A DNA stretch of 64,000 nucleotides, from positions 1 through 64,000 of the forward strand of contig CADAQZ010000014.1 of assembly GCA_902790175.1 (NCBI GenBank). The letters run 5' to 3'. The notes beneath the pieces are model-generated. The model was not told where the DNA came from, did not search any database, and was given only the letters and a program-made list of their open reading frames with translations. Origin of the DNA: an uncultured Eubacteriales bacterium. GTDB taxonomy: Bacteria; Bacillota; Clostridia; Christensenellales; Aristaeellaceae. Below are positions 42,018-49,940 of the stretch, one piece after another. How positions within the stretch are numbered: position 1 is the stretch's first letter; each line of letters starts with the position of its first letter. The position numbers and the translations under genes were made by a program.

Positions 42018-42872
42018 TCATTCCTCAAACATCTCCGCGATCTTCAGCTTGGCCCGGTACACCTCGTTGCGGGCGTATCCGGCCTCTGCGGCCGCGTCGG
42101 CGGCCTGGCGCAGGTCGCCGCCCTCCAGAAGCCGCTCCAGCATGAACGCCGCGGCTCCCGGGCGCGGCGCGGGCGTTTCCACGGGCGGCAGCATCGAGAT
42201 GTCCGCCGCGAGGCAGTACTCGCCCTTCTCCACGCTGGGGTTGGCCTGCAGCGCGGCGAGCACGTCCGGGGCCGCGCCGCGGTAGATGCGCTCGAACTTC
42301 TTGGTCAGGTCGCTGCACACGCACAGCGCGCACGCGGGCCACTTTTCGGCCAGCGCGGCGACGAGGTCCACGATCCGGTGCGGCGATTCGTACAGCACGA
42401 ACACGCCGACGCCGGCGCGCCGGATGGCGTCCAGCTTGTCCGAGAGCGCCTTTTTCTCGCGCGGCAAAAAGCCGTAGAACGCGAACTCGCGCGCGTCGAA
42501 GCCGCTGGCGGACAGGCACGTGACGGCGGCGGACGGCCCGCAGACCGGCTCCACCGGGATGCCCGCCTCCCAGCACGCGCGCACCAGCAGGTGCCCGGGG
42601 TCGGAGATGCCCGGCGTGCCCGCGTCGCAAGTCAGCGCCACGGTCAGATCCTCCGCCAGCATCTTTTCGACGATCTGCGGGGCCTTCGCTTCCTCGTTGT
42701 GCCGGTGGCAGGAGAGCATCGGCTTGTGCAGGTCAAACTGGTTCAGCAGCTTCATCGTCACGCGGGTGTCCTCCGCGGCGATCAGGTCGGCGCACTCCAG
42801 CGCCTGGCGCATCCGCGGCGTCAGGTCGTTCAGGTTGCCGATGGGCGTGGCGACGACGTACAGCTTGGGCAT
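42018..42872 (-). CDS. rsmI: 16S rRNA (cytidine1402-2'-O)-methyltransferase RsmI
   Basis: A 284-residue tetrapyrrole-methylase-fold enzyme that methylates the ribose of C1402 in the decoding centre. Motifs: LYVVATPIGNLNDLTPRM, LIAAEDTRVTMKLLNQF, LTCDAGTPGISDPGHLLV, VEPVCGPSAAVTCLSASGF, FYGFLPREKK, YESPHRIVDLV and the C-terminal READ-like helix. Length is normal. It is 18 bases after an isochorismatase-like gene and in the same run as the Rmt-like methyltransferase; the two rRNA enzymes both modify the decoding site. Confidence 0.95.
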   Translation of the reverse strand: MPKLYVVATPIGNLNDLTPRMRQALECADLIAAEDTRVTMKLLNQFDLHKPMLSCHRHNEEAKAPQIVEKMLAEDLTVALTCDAGTPGISDPGHLLVRACWEAGIPVEPVCGPSAAVTCLSASGFDAREFAFYGFLPREKKALSDKLDAIRRAGVGVFVLYESPHRIVDLVAALAEKWPACALCVCSDLTKKFERIYRGAAPDVLAALQANPSVEKGEYCLAADISMLPPVETPAPRPGAAAFMLERLLEGGDLRQAADAAAEAGYARNEVYRAKLKIAEMFEE

Positions 42873-42890
42873 GGGCGCTCCCTTCCAATC

Positions 42891-43403
42891 CTAAATAAAC
42901 TCGATCCCGGCCTCGTCCAGCTTCTTCTGGGCATTCGCCGCCCGCTTCGGCGGCATCACGGTGGCGGTGCCATCCCGGAGGATGGCGACCTCGTAGCCGC
43001 GCTTCTTCGCGCCCAGCGCCGTGGCGGTCACGCAGCCGTACTGGTCCAGGCCGCACAGGTGCAGGCGCTCGACGCCGTGCTTTTCAAGCCATTCGCGCAG
43101 CGCGGCGGTCGTCAGCGCGTCGCCGAAGTGCTTGTCAAAGTGGTTTTCGCCTGCGATCTCCAGCCCGCCGTACAGCTCCGCGCCCTCCGTGCCCGCGAGG
43201 GAGAAGCCGAACAGCAGCCGGTTCGTCGGCAGGTTCTGGATGATGTGGCGGATGTAGACGATTTCGCAGCCCTGTTCGGCGTCTCGGCGGATGATGCCGT
43301 TGACGGACGCGACGAGCGCCTCTGTGTCGTAGGCGAAGCGCGGCTTTCGCGCGGGCCAGAGGTAGTCGTTCTGCATGTCGATGACAAGCAATGCGGTGTT
43401 CAT
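42891..43403 (-). CDS. Isochorismatase-family cysteine hydrolase
   Basis: A 170-residue hydrolase. The start ALLVIDMQNDYLWP carries the catalytic Asp; the Lys is in the FDKHFGDALTTAALREWL region and the nucleophilic Cys in LCGLDQYGCVTATALGAKKRGY, followed by LRDGTATV. Substrates in this family include nicotinamide, carbamates and pyrazinamide-like amides; none is fixed here. It overlaps the Rmt-like gene upstream by four bases (ATGA). Confidence 0.9.
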   Translation of the reverse strand: MNTALLVIDMQNDYLWPARKPRFAYDTEALVASVNGIIRRDAEQGCEIVYIRHIIQNLPTNRLLFGFSLAGTEGAELYGGLEIAGENHFDKHFGDALTTAALREWLEKHGVERLHLCGLDQYGCVTATALGAKKRGYEVAILRDGTATVMPPKRAANAQKKLDEAGIEFI

Positions 43404-44197
43404 GGGCGCGCCTCCTTTCCGAGGATGAAGAACAGTTCGTTGCCGGTCTCAAACGACGCGGCGACGCTTCGACCCGCCGGGATGTGCGCCGCCATCCAGT
43501 CGGAATACTGCGCCGCCATGCCCACGTTCCTTCCGCCCATCGTGCGCGTGGGGAAGGAGACGACGAGCCAGTTGGCGTTCACGGCGTTCATCACATCCAG
43601 CGCCGCGCCCGCCTTTTGGCGCTCCAGCAGCGGCAGCAGCTTGAACAGCAGCGCCACGTCAAAGGGCCCGGCGGGGATCGCACCGGGGCAGAGGATGTCG
43701 GCGCAGGCGGCGCTGACGGGCATGCCGTACACCTCACCGAAGCGGTTGACGGCGTCCACCGCAAGGCCGGAAATATCGACTCCGGTCGCTTTTATGCCCC
43801 GGGCGCCAAGGTACAGCGGCTGGATGCCGCAGGCGAGGTCCAGAACCGACCGAGGTCTACCTGTGACCTCGAATATGCGCGCGTACAGCGCGTCCATGTC
43901 CGAAACGGGCAGCCGTTCCCGGGTGGAGGCGTGCAGCGAGAGCATCTTTTCCAAACCGACGTCGGTATGTTTTATGCACCAGTCCTGCATGTCATACGCC
44001 AGCTGCCGCGCCTCCCCGGGCGTCATGAAGGCCCCGCTGATGCCGTGCAGCGCCTCGCGGGCCGCCTTCTCGACGTCCTTGGGCTTTTTGTACCGGCGCA
44101 CGCACTCCGCCCACACCCGCCGCACCGTGTCCGGACAGATGTCGCGGTAGTTCTTCGATTGAAGCAGCTTGTCGAGGAGGGGATTTGAATCCGGCAT
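43400..44197 (-). CDS. Rmt/FmrO-family 16S rRNA (guanine1405-N7)-methyltransferase-like protein
   Basis: A 265-residue protein matching the family of ArmA, RmtB and actinomycete FmrO/Grm, which methylate N7 of G1405 in 16S rRNA and confer high aminoglycoside resistance. Visible motifs: LHASTRERLP (88-97), the SAM site VLDLACGIQPLYL (118-130), FDVALLFKLLPLLERQKAG (179-197) and VSFPTRTMGGRNVGM (213-227), in family order and spacing. Length is close to ArmA/RmtB. The start at 44197 is chosen because codons further up lie in a dispersed repeat. It is chromosomal, in step with local GC, and coupled to an isochorismatase-like gene and rsmI. No mobile element is adjacent. Whether it modifies G1405 is untested. 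Confidence 0.82.
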   Translation of the reverse strand: MPDSNPLLDKLLQSKNYRDICPDTVRRVWAECVRRYKKPKDVEKAAREALHGISGAFMTPGEARQLAYDMQDWCIKHTDVGLEKMLSLHASTRERLPVSDMDALYARIFEVTGRPRSVLDLACGIQPLYLGARGIKATGVDISGLAVDAVNRFGEVYGMPVSAACADILCPGAIPAGPFDVALLFKLLPLLERQKAGAALDVMNAVNANWLVVSFPTRTMGGRNVGMAAQYSDWMAAHIPAGRSVAASFETGNELFFILGKEARP

Positions 44198-44221
44198 ATG
44201 TGGGTTCCTTTCGACAGGGAC

Positions 44222-44336
44222 AGATTCTTCGACTTCGCGCGCCTTCGGCGCGCTCCGCTCAGAATGACAGCGAAACGGAATGCCTGTCATCCTGAGCGGA
44301 GCCTTGCGGCAAGCAAGGCGCAGTCGATGGATCTTT
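44222..44336. repeat. Head-to-head GTCATCCTGAGCG element, copy 2
   Basis: Two outward units, 44222-44270 (AGATTCTTCGACTTCGCGC ... CCGCTCAGAATGACAG) and 44284-44336 (CTGTCATCCTGAGCGGAGCC ... GCAGTCGATGGATCTTT). It fills most of the gap between tgt and the methyltransferase gene. Confidence 0.85.
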
Positions 44337-44356
44337 CTACTGCCTTTCTTGCATTG

Positions 44357-45442
44357 TCACTCGGCACTGCCGAGCAGCTCCATCAGCCGCCCGTAAAAGC
44401 GCAGGTTGTGCGCGGTGGCGAGGCGCAAGGCGGCGGGGTCGTTCACCTTGAACAGGTGGTGCAGGTACGCGCGGGAGTGGTTTTTGCACAGCACGCAGTC
44501 GCAGGCGGGGTCCACGGGCCCGTCCTCGCGGCGGTGCTCGTCGTCGAGGATGTACAGGAATTTGTAAAACTTCCCGTCCTCGCGCCGCACGCACGCGGGC
44601 GTGTCCCGGCCCGGCATCCACGTGTACAGCCGCTGGTGGCGCGCCTCGCGGGTGGGGATCACGCAGTCGAACAGCGTGTAGCCCATCTTTACCAGCGCGG
44701 CTATCTCCTCCGGCCGGCCGAGGCCCATCGCGTACTTGATCTTGCCGTCCGGCATCGCGTCCGCCGCCATTTTCAGGATGTCCGCGCGGAACTTGCCGTC
44801 CGAGTCCAGCGGCCAGCCGCCGAAGCCGTAGCCGTCGAAGCCGATTTCTTCCAGCCGCCGCCCGCACTCGGCGCGCAATTCCGGATCGCTGCCGCCCTGC
44901 ACGATGCAGAACAACAGCGGCTTCTTCTCCATCCTTGCCGACAGCTTGTCGAACTCCGCGCGACAGCGCTCGCCCCACTTCACGGTCAGCTCCACGCTGC
45001 GCCGCTGTACGTCCGCCGGGTCGTCCGGGTGTGTGCACATGTCCAGCGCCATCATGATGTCGCTGCCGTACTGGAACTGCACCTGCATGCACTTTTCCGG
45101 CGTGTAGGTCAGCTTTTCCCGACCGAGGTCGGGCCTGAAGATGATCTCCTTGTCGCGGATCTCGCCGTACTCCGGGTTTTCGCGGATCAGCGAGTACAGC
45201 TGGAACCCGCCGGAGTCGGTGAGGATCGCGCCCGTGTAGCCGGTGAAGCCGTGCAGCCCGCCGAGGCTCTTGATCAGCTTCGCGCCGGGCTTGGTCATCA
45301 GGTGGTAGCTGTTCATTTCGCAGCCCATCAGCCCCGCCGCGTCCACGTCCTCAAACGAGCCCGCGCGGATCGCGCCGTAGGTGGCGTCCGGGAAGAAGGC
45401 GGGCAGCCGCACCGCGCCGGAGGGAGTTTCAAGATAGCGCAT
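44357..45442 (-). CDS. tgt: tRNA-guanine transglycosylase family protein, divergent
   Basis: A 361-residue member of the TGT family, which exchanges G34 of tRNA for a 7-deazaguanine. Kept: NSYHLMTKPGAKLIKSLGGLHGFTG, the Asp of AILTDSGGFQLYSL, FCIVQGGSD, the nucleophile Asp in LFDCVIPTREARHQ and the zinc cluster CDCVLCKNH...H. Changed: the substrate-pocket GGLAVGE is here GFGGWPLDSDG, and the DECPPYPA region is LDMCTHPDD. It may be a functional TGT with altered base choice. No queuosine synthesis genes are near. Start 45442. Confidence 0.85.
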   Translation of the reverse strand: MRYLETPSGAVRLPAFFPDATYGAIRAGSFEDVDAAGLMGCEMNSYHLMTKPGAKLIKSLGGLHGFTGYTGAILTDSGGFQLYSLIRENPEYGEIRDKEIIFRPDLGREKLTYTPEKCMQVQFQYGSDIMMALDMCTHPDDPADVQRRSVELTVKWGERCRAEFDKLSARMEKKPLLFCIVQGGSDPELRAECGRRLEEIGFDGYGFGGWPLDSDGKFRADILKMAADAMPDGKIKYAMGLGRPEEIAALVKMGYTLFDCVIPTREARHQRLYTWMPGRDTPACVRREDGKFYKFLYILDDEHRREDGPVDPACDCVLCKNHSRAYLHHLFKVNDPAALRLATAHNLRFYGRLMELLGSAE

Positions 45443-45470
45443 GAGACACCTCGGTCAATTGGTCAATGAA

Positions 45471-45505
45471 AGAATGAGGAATGAGGAATTAGGAATGAGG
45501 AATGG
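45471..45505 (+). repeat. GGAATGA array, plus orientation
   Basis: Five units AGAATGA, GGAATGA, GGAATTA, GGAATGA, GGAATGG upstream of tgt. It is the inverted partner of the array at 45594-45621, and the pair encloses about 90 AT-rich bases. Confidence 0.9.
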
Positions 45506-45593
45506 CGGTTCAAATCCCTTCGGGATTTGTTTTGATTATTTATATAACGAGAACCATTATAAGAATCACAGAAATCCGTCAGGATTTCATCCA

Positions 45594-45621
45594 CAATTCC
45601 TCATTCCTCATTCCTAATTCC
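45594..45621 (-). repeat. GGAATGA array encoding the rsmH C-terminus
   Basis: Minus strand units GGAATTA, GGAATGA, GGAATGA, GGAATTG. The rsmH stop TGA (45601-45603) is the end of the third unit, so the last residues GIRNEE of RsmH are repeat-encoded. Confidence 0.92.
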
Positions 45622-46566
45622 AAATTTCTCGACAATTCTCAGGCTCGCGCTTCGCGCGCGGGGGTTCTGCTCCAGTTCGACGTCGGAGGCCGTGACGGGC
45701 TTGCGGGTGATGAGCCTGACGCTGGGCTTCTTGCCGCACACGCACACGGGAAAGGACTTCGGGCAGGTGCAGGGGTCGGCGAGATTGCGAAACGTGTTCT
45801 TGACGATGCGGTCCTCCAGCGAGTGGAACGTGATCGCGCACAGCCGTCCGCCTGGGTTCAATAGGTCGACCAGCGCGCGCAGCGCAGGCTCCAGCGGGTC
45901 CAGCTCGTCGTTCACGGCGATGCGCAGCGCCTGGAAGGTGCGCCGGGCCGGGTGGCTGCCGTCTGTTGAGCGGAATTTCTTGGGGATCGCCGCGTCGATC
46001 ACGTCCACCAGCTGGCCGGTGGTCTCGATGGGGGCGGACTTGCGGCGGTCACAGATCACGCGCGCGATCTGCCGCGCCCACTTCTCCTCGCCGTAGTCGC
46101 GCAGTACGCGGTTGAGCTCGTCCTCGCTCCACGTGTTCACGATCTCGCGCGCCGTCAATGCCTGGCTCTGGTCCATGCGCATGTCCAGCGCCGCGTCGTC
46201 GTGGTACGAGAAGCCGCGCTCGCGCACGTCCAGCTGGTGGCTGGAGACGCCCAGGTCGATCAGGATTCCGTCGAAGGCCGGAGCGATGCCCGCCGCTTCG
46301 AGCAGCGCCGGGGCGTCGTGGAAGTTGCCCCGCAGGCACTTAAAATGAGCCGGGGCGTTCAGCGCCGCCAGCCTTGCAGACGCCGCCTCGATGGCATCCG
46401 CGTCGCGGTCGATGCCGACCAGCAGCCCGCCCGGGCTCAGCCGCCGCAAAATCTCGGACGAGTGGCCTGCGCCGCCCAGCGTGCAATCCAGGTACGCGCC
46501 GTCCGGCTTAAGGTTCAGCCCGTCCAGGCATTCATTCAGCAGGACGGGAAGGTGGTGAAAGGACAT
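45601..46566 (-). CDS. rsmH: 16S rRNA (cytosine1402-N4)-methyltransferase
   Basis: A 321-residue SAM-dependent enzyme that methylates N4 of C1402, the same nucleotide served by RsmI. Motifs: HLPVLLNECLDGL, YLDCTLGGAGHSSEIL, VGIDRDADAI, FDGILIDLGVSSHQLD, RGFSYHDDAALDMRMDQSQ, RTFQALRIAVNDEL, LNPGGRLCAITFHSLEDRIVK. The last six residues come from a heptamer array that has replaced or extended the natural C-terminus. Unlike most genomes it is not at the head of a cell-division cluster here. Confidence 0.95.
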   Translation of the reverse strand: MSFHHLPVLLNECLDGLNLKPDGAYLDCTLGGAGHSSEILRRLSPGGLLVGIDRDADAIEAASARLAALNAPAHFKCLRGNFHDAPALLEAAGIAPAFDGILIDLGVSSHQLDVRERGFSYHDDAALDMRMDQSQALTAREIVNTWSEDELNRVLRDYGEEKWARQIARVICDRRKSAPIETTGQLVDVIDAAIPKKFRSTDGSHPARRTFQALRIAVNDELDPLEPALRALVDLLNPGGRLCAITFHSLEDRIVKNTFRNLADPCTCPKSFPVCVCGKKPSVRLITRKPVTASDVELEQNPRARSASLRIVEKFGIRNEE

Positions 46567-46595
46567 AAATTACCTCGATTGTGTCAAAGGATAAG

Positions 46596-46675
46596 GGAGT
46601 AGGCAGTAGGCAGTAGGGAGTAGGAATAGCGGTGTAAATGGCATTTCCTACTCCCTACTCCCTTGTCCCTACTCC
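46596..46675. repeat. Inverted GGAGTAG 7-mer arrays
   Basis: Plus units GGAGTAG, GCAGTAG, GCAGTAG, GGAGTAG (46596-46623) face minus-type units CTACTCC, CTACTCC, CTTGTCC, CTACTCC (46648-46675) between rsmH and trpS. Same family as 5651-5737. Confidence 0.9.
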
Positions 46676-46710
46676 CTGATGATGATTGGATGGGTACTTC
46701 AAATCATCAT

Positions 46711-47721
46711 CTATATCTTCCACGGCGCGATGCCCAGCTTCTTGCGCACCTTGAGCATCGTGCGGTGGGCGATGGCGGCGGCGCGCTCGCGGCCGGAGTC
46801 CATCACCTGCTGCAGATACGCCTTGTCGGCGCTGATGCGCTCGTACTCATTCTGGATCGGCTCCAGCGCGGCGATCACGGCGTCGGCCACGGCGTCCTTG
46901 AACTTGCCGTAGCCCTGCCCGTCGTACTGGGCGGAGATCTCGTCCATGCCCATGCCCGTCAGCGCGGAGAGTATGCTCATCAGGTTGGCCACGCCCGGCT
47001 GCTTTTCCGGGTCGAACACCACGCGGTTTTCGCAGTCCGTCACAGCGCGGCGCAGCTTCTTGCGGATGATTTCGGGCTTGTCGAGGATGGCGATGTAGGT
47101 CTCCTCGGGGTCGGACTTCGACATCTTCCGGGTCGGCTCCTGCAGGCTCATCACGCGCGCGCCCACCTTGGGGAAGTAGCCCTCGGGCACGACGAACACG
47201 TCGCCGTACACGCCGTTGAAGCGCTCGGCGATGTCGCGCGCGATCTCCAAATGCTGCTTCTGGTCCGCGCCGATGGGCACCAGGTCCGTCTGGTACAGCA
47301 GGATGTCCGCCGCCATCAGCACCGGGTAGGTGAACAGGCCGCAGTTGATGTTGTCGGCGTGCTTGGCTGACTTGTCCTTGAACTGCGTCATGCGGCTCAT
47401 CTCGCCCATGTAGGTAAAGCAGTTCAAAATCCAGGCCAGCTCCGGATGCGCGGCCACCTGGCTCTGGAAGTAGATGATGTTCTTTTCGGGGTCCAGGCCG
47501 CTGGCCAGGAACAGCGCCATCGTGCGCAGGCACGCCTTGCGAAGTTCCGCCGGGTTCTGGCGCACGGTCAGCGCGTGCAGGTCCACGATGGAGTACAGGC
47601 AGTCGTACTCGTCCTGCAGCAGGCCGAAGTTGCGCAGCGCGCCGATGTAGTTGCCCAGCGTCAGGTTGCCCGTGGGCTGGATGCCGGAAAAGATGCGTTT
47701 TTTCTGGATTTGCTGTTCCAT
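46711..47721 (-). CDS. trpS: Tryptophanyl-tRNA synthetase
   Basis: A 336-residue class I synthetase that charges tRNA-Trp. It has the HIGH-equivalent region RIFSGIQPTGNLTLGNYIGALRN, the tryptophan-site IVDLHALTV, TYPVLMAADILLYQTDLVPIGADQKQHLEIARDIAERFN, and the KMSKS loop LQEPTRKMSKSDPEETYIAIL. Length normal. No T-box or trp leader found; the short gap to the upstream acetyltransferase-like gene (34 bases) suggests they share a transcript. Confidence 0.96.
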   Translation of the reverse strand: MEQQIQKKRIFSGIQPTGNLTLGNYIGALRNFGLLQDEYDCLYSIVDLHALTVRQNPAELRKACLRTMALFLASGLDPEKNIIYFQSQVAAHPELAWILNCFTYMGEMSRMTQFKDKSAKHADNINCGLFTYPVLMAADILLYQTDLVPIGADQKQHLEIARDIAERFNGVYGDVFVVPEGYFPKVGARVMSLQEPTRKMSKSDPEETYIAILDKPEIIRKKLRRAVTDCENRVVFDPEKQPGVANLMSILSALTGMGMDEISAQYDGQGYGKFKDAVADAVIAALEPIQNEYERISADKAYLQQVMDSGRERAAAIAHRTMLKVRKKLGIAPWKI

Positions 47722-47755
47722 GGGTCGTTCCTCCGATTCAAGTGGATGTGGGGGG

Positions 47756-48883
47756 TCAGTCGAGCGCCTTGATGAAGCACCTTCTGCGCTTGTGCTGTTC
47801 GGTCTTAAAGAAGTTCCACTGGCTCTGCACCTTGTGGTTGGTCTCCAGCTGGGGGCCGGTCTCGGCGTATTTGATGCCCATCTTCTGGCTGCCCTTCAGC
47901 ACGTGGTTGAGCAGGATGGCGTTGACGGCCTTGTTCTGGTATTCCGGCGCGACGGCCACCAGGAACAGATCCAGCGTGTCGTTCACCTTCAGCGCGCGCA
48001 GCACGCGGATCCAGCCCAGCGGGAACAGCCGCCCGCGGCTCTTCTTCAGAGCGTCGGCCATGCTGGGCGCGGACACGCCGAAGGCTGCCAGCTCGTCGTG
48101 TTCGTCGGCCACGAAGCAGGCCAGGTCCGGGTTGATGAGGGGGATGAACTTCGCGGCGTAGCGCTTGATCTGCTTCTCGTCCAGCGGTACGGTGCCGTAG
48201 AGGCCGGAGTAGGCGACGTTCACCATGCGGAACACCTTTTCGATCCAGGGCTTGTAGTCGCGCCGGCTCTTGAGCTGGACGATGTGCAGGTTCGAATACT
48301 TCATCACGCGCTCGGCCAGCTTGTCCATGCGGGTGCAGGTGCGCTCGTCGTAGGGCACCTCCACCAGCATCTCCACCCAGTCCACGTCCTTGACGTAGCC
48401 CAGGCGGGTCAGGTGGTCCACATAGTAGGGGAAGTTATAGTAGGTGACGAACATGCTGCGGCGGTCGAAGCCCTCCACCAGCATGCCCTCGCGGTCCAGA
48501 TCGCAGAAGCCCAGCGGGCCGTGCACTTCGTTACAGCCCTTTTCGCGGGCAAAGTCCTCCACGGCCGCAAAAAGCGCCGAGGAGACCTCGAAGTCGTCGA
48601 TGAAGTCCACCTGCGTGAAGCGCATGCGGTTCAGGCCCCACTTCTCGTTGGCGCGCCTGCTCAGGATCGCGCCGATGCGGCCGACGATCTTTCCGTCGCG
48701 CCAGGCCAGCCAGCACTTCGCCTCGCAGTAGGAGAACGCGGGGTTTTTCTTCGGGTTCCAGTCGCTCAGGTCGTCGCCGATCATCGGGGGGACGTACTGC
48801 GGAACGTCCCTGTACATTACGTTCGGATAGTCGACGAACCTCTTGAGCTCTGAACGGGTCTTCACTTCTCTGATTTCCACCAT
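47756..48883 (-). CDS. Acetyltransferase-like (GNAT fold) protein, YghO-like
   Basis: A 375-residue protein with a GNAT-like N-terminal domain: VEIREVKTRSELKRFVDYPNVMYRD, VPPMIGDDLSDWNPKKNPAF, then CWLAWRDGKIVGRIGAI, FIDDFEVSSALFAAVEDFAREKGC, and HGPLGFCDLDREGMLVEGFD. A second half (about 190-375) resembles another GNAT-type half (LDLFLVAVAPEYQNKAVNAILLNHVLKG, YAETGPQLETNHKVQSQWNFF). Substrate unknown; similar proteins are annotated only as hypothetical or YghO. Preceded by an extended -10 promoter and followed by trpS. Confidence 0.78.
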   Translation of the reverse strand: MVEIREVKTRSELKRFVDYPNVMYRDVPQYVPPMIGDDLSDWNPKKNPAFSYCEAKCWLAWRDGKIVGRIGAILSRRANEKWGLNRMRFTQVDFIDDFEVSSALFAAVEDFAREKGCNEVHGPLGFCDLDREGMLVEGFDRRSMFVTYYNFPYYVDHLTRLGYVKDVDWVEMLVEVPYDERTCTRMDKLAERVMKYSNLHIVQLKSRRDYKPWIEKVFRMVNVAYSGLYGTVPLDEKQIKRYAAKFIPLINPDLACFVADEHDELAAFGVSAPSMADALKKSRGRLFPLGWIRVLRALKVNDTLDLFLVAVAPEYQNKAVNAILLNHVLKGSQKMGIKYAETGPQLETNHKVQSQWNFFKTEQHKRRRCFIKALD

Positions 48884-48916
48884 GTGAATCTCTCCAGAAA
48901 CAGATTTACCCGCACC

Positions 48917-48945
48917 AGTATAGCATATTTGCCGGGATTGTGCAA
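48917..48945 (-). promoter_or_regulatory. Promoter of acetyltransferase-trpS unit
   Basis: Minus strand TTGCAC (48940-48945), 17 bases, TGC-TATACT (-10 at 48917-48922). Confidence 0.65.
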
Positions 48946-48974
48946 ATGAATTATAGTTGAAAAACGCGCGATGA

Positions 48975-49007
48975 AAAGCGGGCGAGGGCGGCAGCGCCGC
49001 CCTCGCC
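48975..49007 (-). terminator. Terminator of BI-1 gene
   Basis: Twelve perfect pairs (48981-48992 with 48996-49007), loop AGC or complement; minus-strand tail CGCTTTTC. Confidence 0.8.
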
Positions 49008-49030
49008 GAGGTCGCGCCTTGCGGCGCGGC

Positions 49031-49723
49031 TCACTTCCGGTTCCGGCTCATGATGCTCAGTATGCGCAGGAACAGGTTGATGATGTCCAGGTACAGCGAG
49101 GCGGACAGGTCGATGGCGTTGTCCACCGTGCGGGCGCAGGTGTTGGCCCGGGCCCAGTCGTAGCCGATGTACAGCGAGAACAGCCCCGCGCCCAGCCACT
49201 CGTAGAGCATGCCCGTGCGCCGCCCGAACAGCAGAAGGCTGATCAGGCCGCCCACCACCATGAACAGCAGCGAGAAGAACAGCACCCGCCCCAGCCCCAG
49301 GAAGAAGCCGGGGAACAGCGTTCCGGCGATCATGAACGACAGCGTGACCACCGCCGTGGTCAGCACGGCGCTCTTGACGATGTTCAGCGGCACGCCCTGC
49401 ACCGACAGGCACACCACGATGCCGATCGGCGCGGCGATCAGCGTGTAGCCGATGAAGCTCATCAGCGCGCCCCCGCGCACCACCATGGTGTTGCCGACCA
49501 GCACCAGCACGAAGTAGCCCACGAGGAAGATCAGCGGGTTCATGCCGTACACCAGGCGCAGCGCCTGCCGGGCGAACAGCGCGACCGTCACGTAGTTCAG
49601 CGCGAAGCCCCAGAGCAGCATCGCGCCGATGATCAGGTTGAACGCCCGCTCCGAGATCTCCACATCCCCGTCGCGCAGCCCCCTGCGCTCGGAGAGGATC
49701 ATTTCAGAATTGCCTAAAGCCAT
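49031..49723 (-). CDS. Bax inhibitor-1/YccA-family membrane protein
   Basis: A 230-residue integral membrane protein of the TMBIM/BI-1 family, with seven hydrophobic segments (IIGAMLLWGFALNYVTVAL, PLIFLVGYFVLVLVGNTMV, LMSFIGYTLIAAPIGIVVCL and others) and the C-terminal LFSLYIGYDWARANTC...DAIDLSASLYLDIINLFLRIL, where the two Asp of the family's pH/calcium-sensing site sit. Members are leak channels or stress-linked proteins; role here unknown. ATG at 49723 has AGGAGG eight bases ahead. A heptamer array is in its 5' untranslated region. Confidence 0.9.
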   Translation of the reverse strand: MALGNSEMILSERRGLRDGDVEISERAFNLIIGAMLLWGFALNYVTVALFARQALRLVYGMNPLIFLVGYFVLVLVGNTMVVRGGALMSFIGYTLIAAPIGIVVCLSVQGVPLNIVKSAVLTTAVVTLSFMIAGTLFPGFFLGLGRVLFFSLLFMVVGGLISLLLFGRRTGMLYEWLGAGLFSLYIGYDWARANTCARTVDNAIDLSASLYLDIINLFLRILSIMSRNRK

Positions 49724-49740
49724 GCGATGACCTCCTTCAC

Positions 49741-49776
49741 TTTTCATTCCTCATTCCTTATTTTCCATTCCTCATT
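49741..49776 (-). repeat. GGAATGA-type array in BI-1 leader
   Basis: ATTCCTCATTCCTTATTTTCCATTCCTC on the plus strand, that is GGAATGA-like units on minus, transcribed between the BI-1 promoter and its ribosome site. Confidence 0.75.
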
Positions 49777-49805
49777 ATTTTATCCAGTGCTGCCGCCCAT
49801 GTCAA
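49777..49805 (-). promoter_or_regulatory. Promoter of BI-1 gene
   Basis: Minus strand perfect TTGACA (49800-49805), 17 bases, TAAAAT (49777-49782). Confidence 0.78.
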
Positions 49806-49896
49806 GCTCTCCGCCCTCCGCACACCCCGGCGCGCGTCAGCATACTGTTAAATATACCGCCTTTTCAAAAATGAGGCAGTTATAAACATGGATATG

Positions 49897-49905
49897 TGGT
49901 ATAAT
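49897..49905 (+). promoter_or_regulatory. Extended -10 promoter of ddl-murF
   Basis: TGG-TATAAT with -10 at 49900-49905; no good -35. Confidence 0.65.
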
Positions 49906-49940
49906 AGCAGGGATAATGTTTATGACGGAGGCGACTGCCT

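Noticed and set aside
44198..44290. N-terminal extension of the Rmt-like protein
   Set aside because: These codons (CHSERSAPKAREVEES) are the translated dispersed repeat, and a good start exists at 44197.
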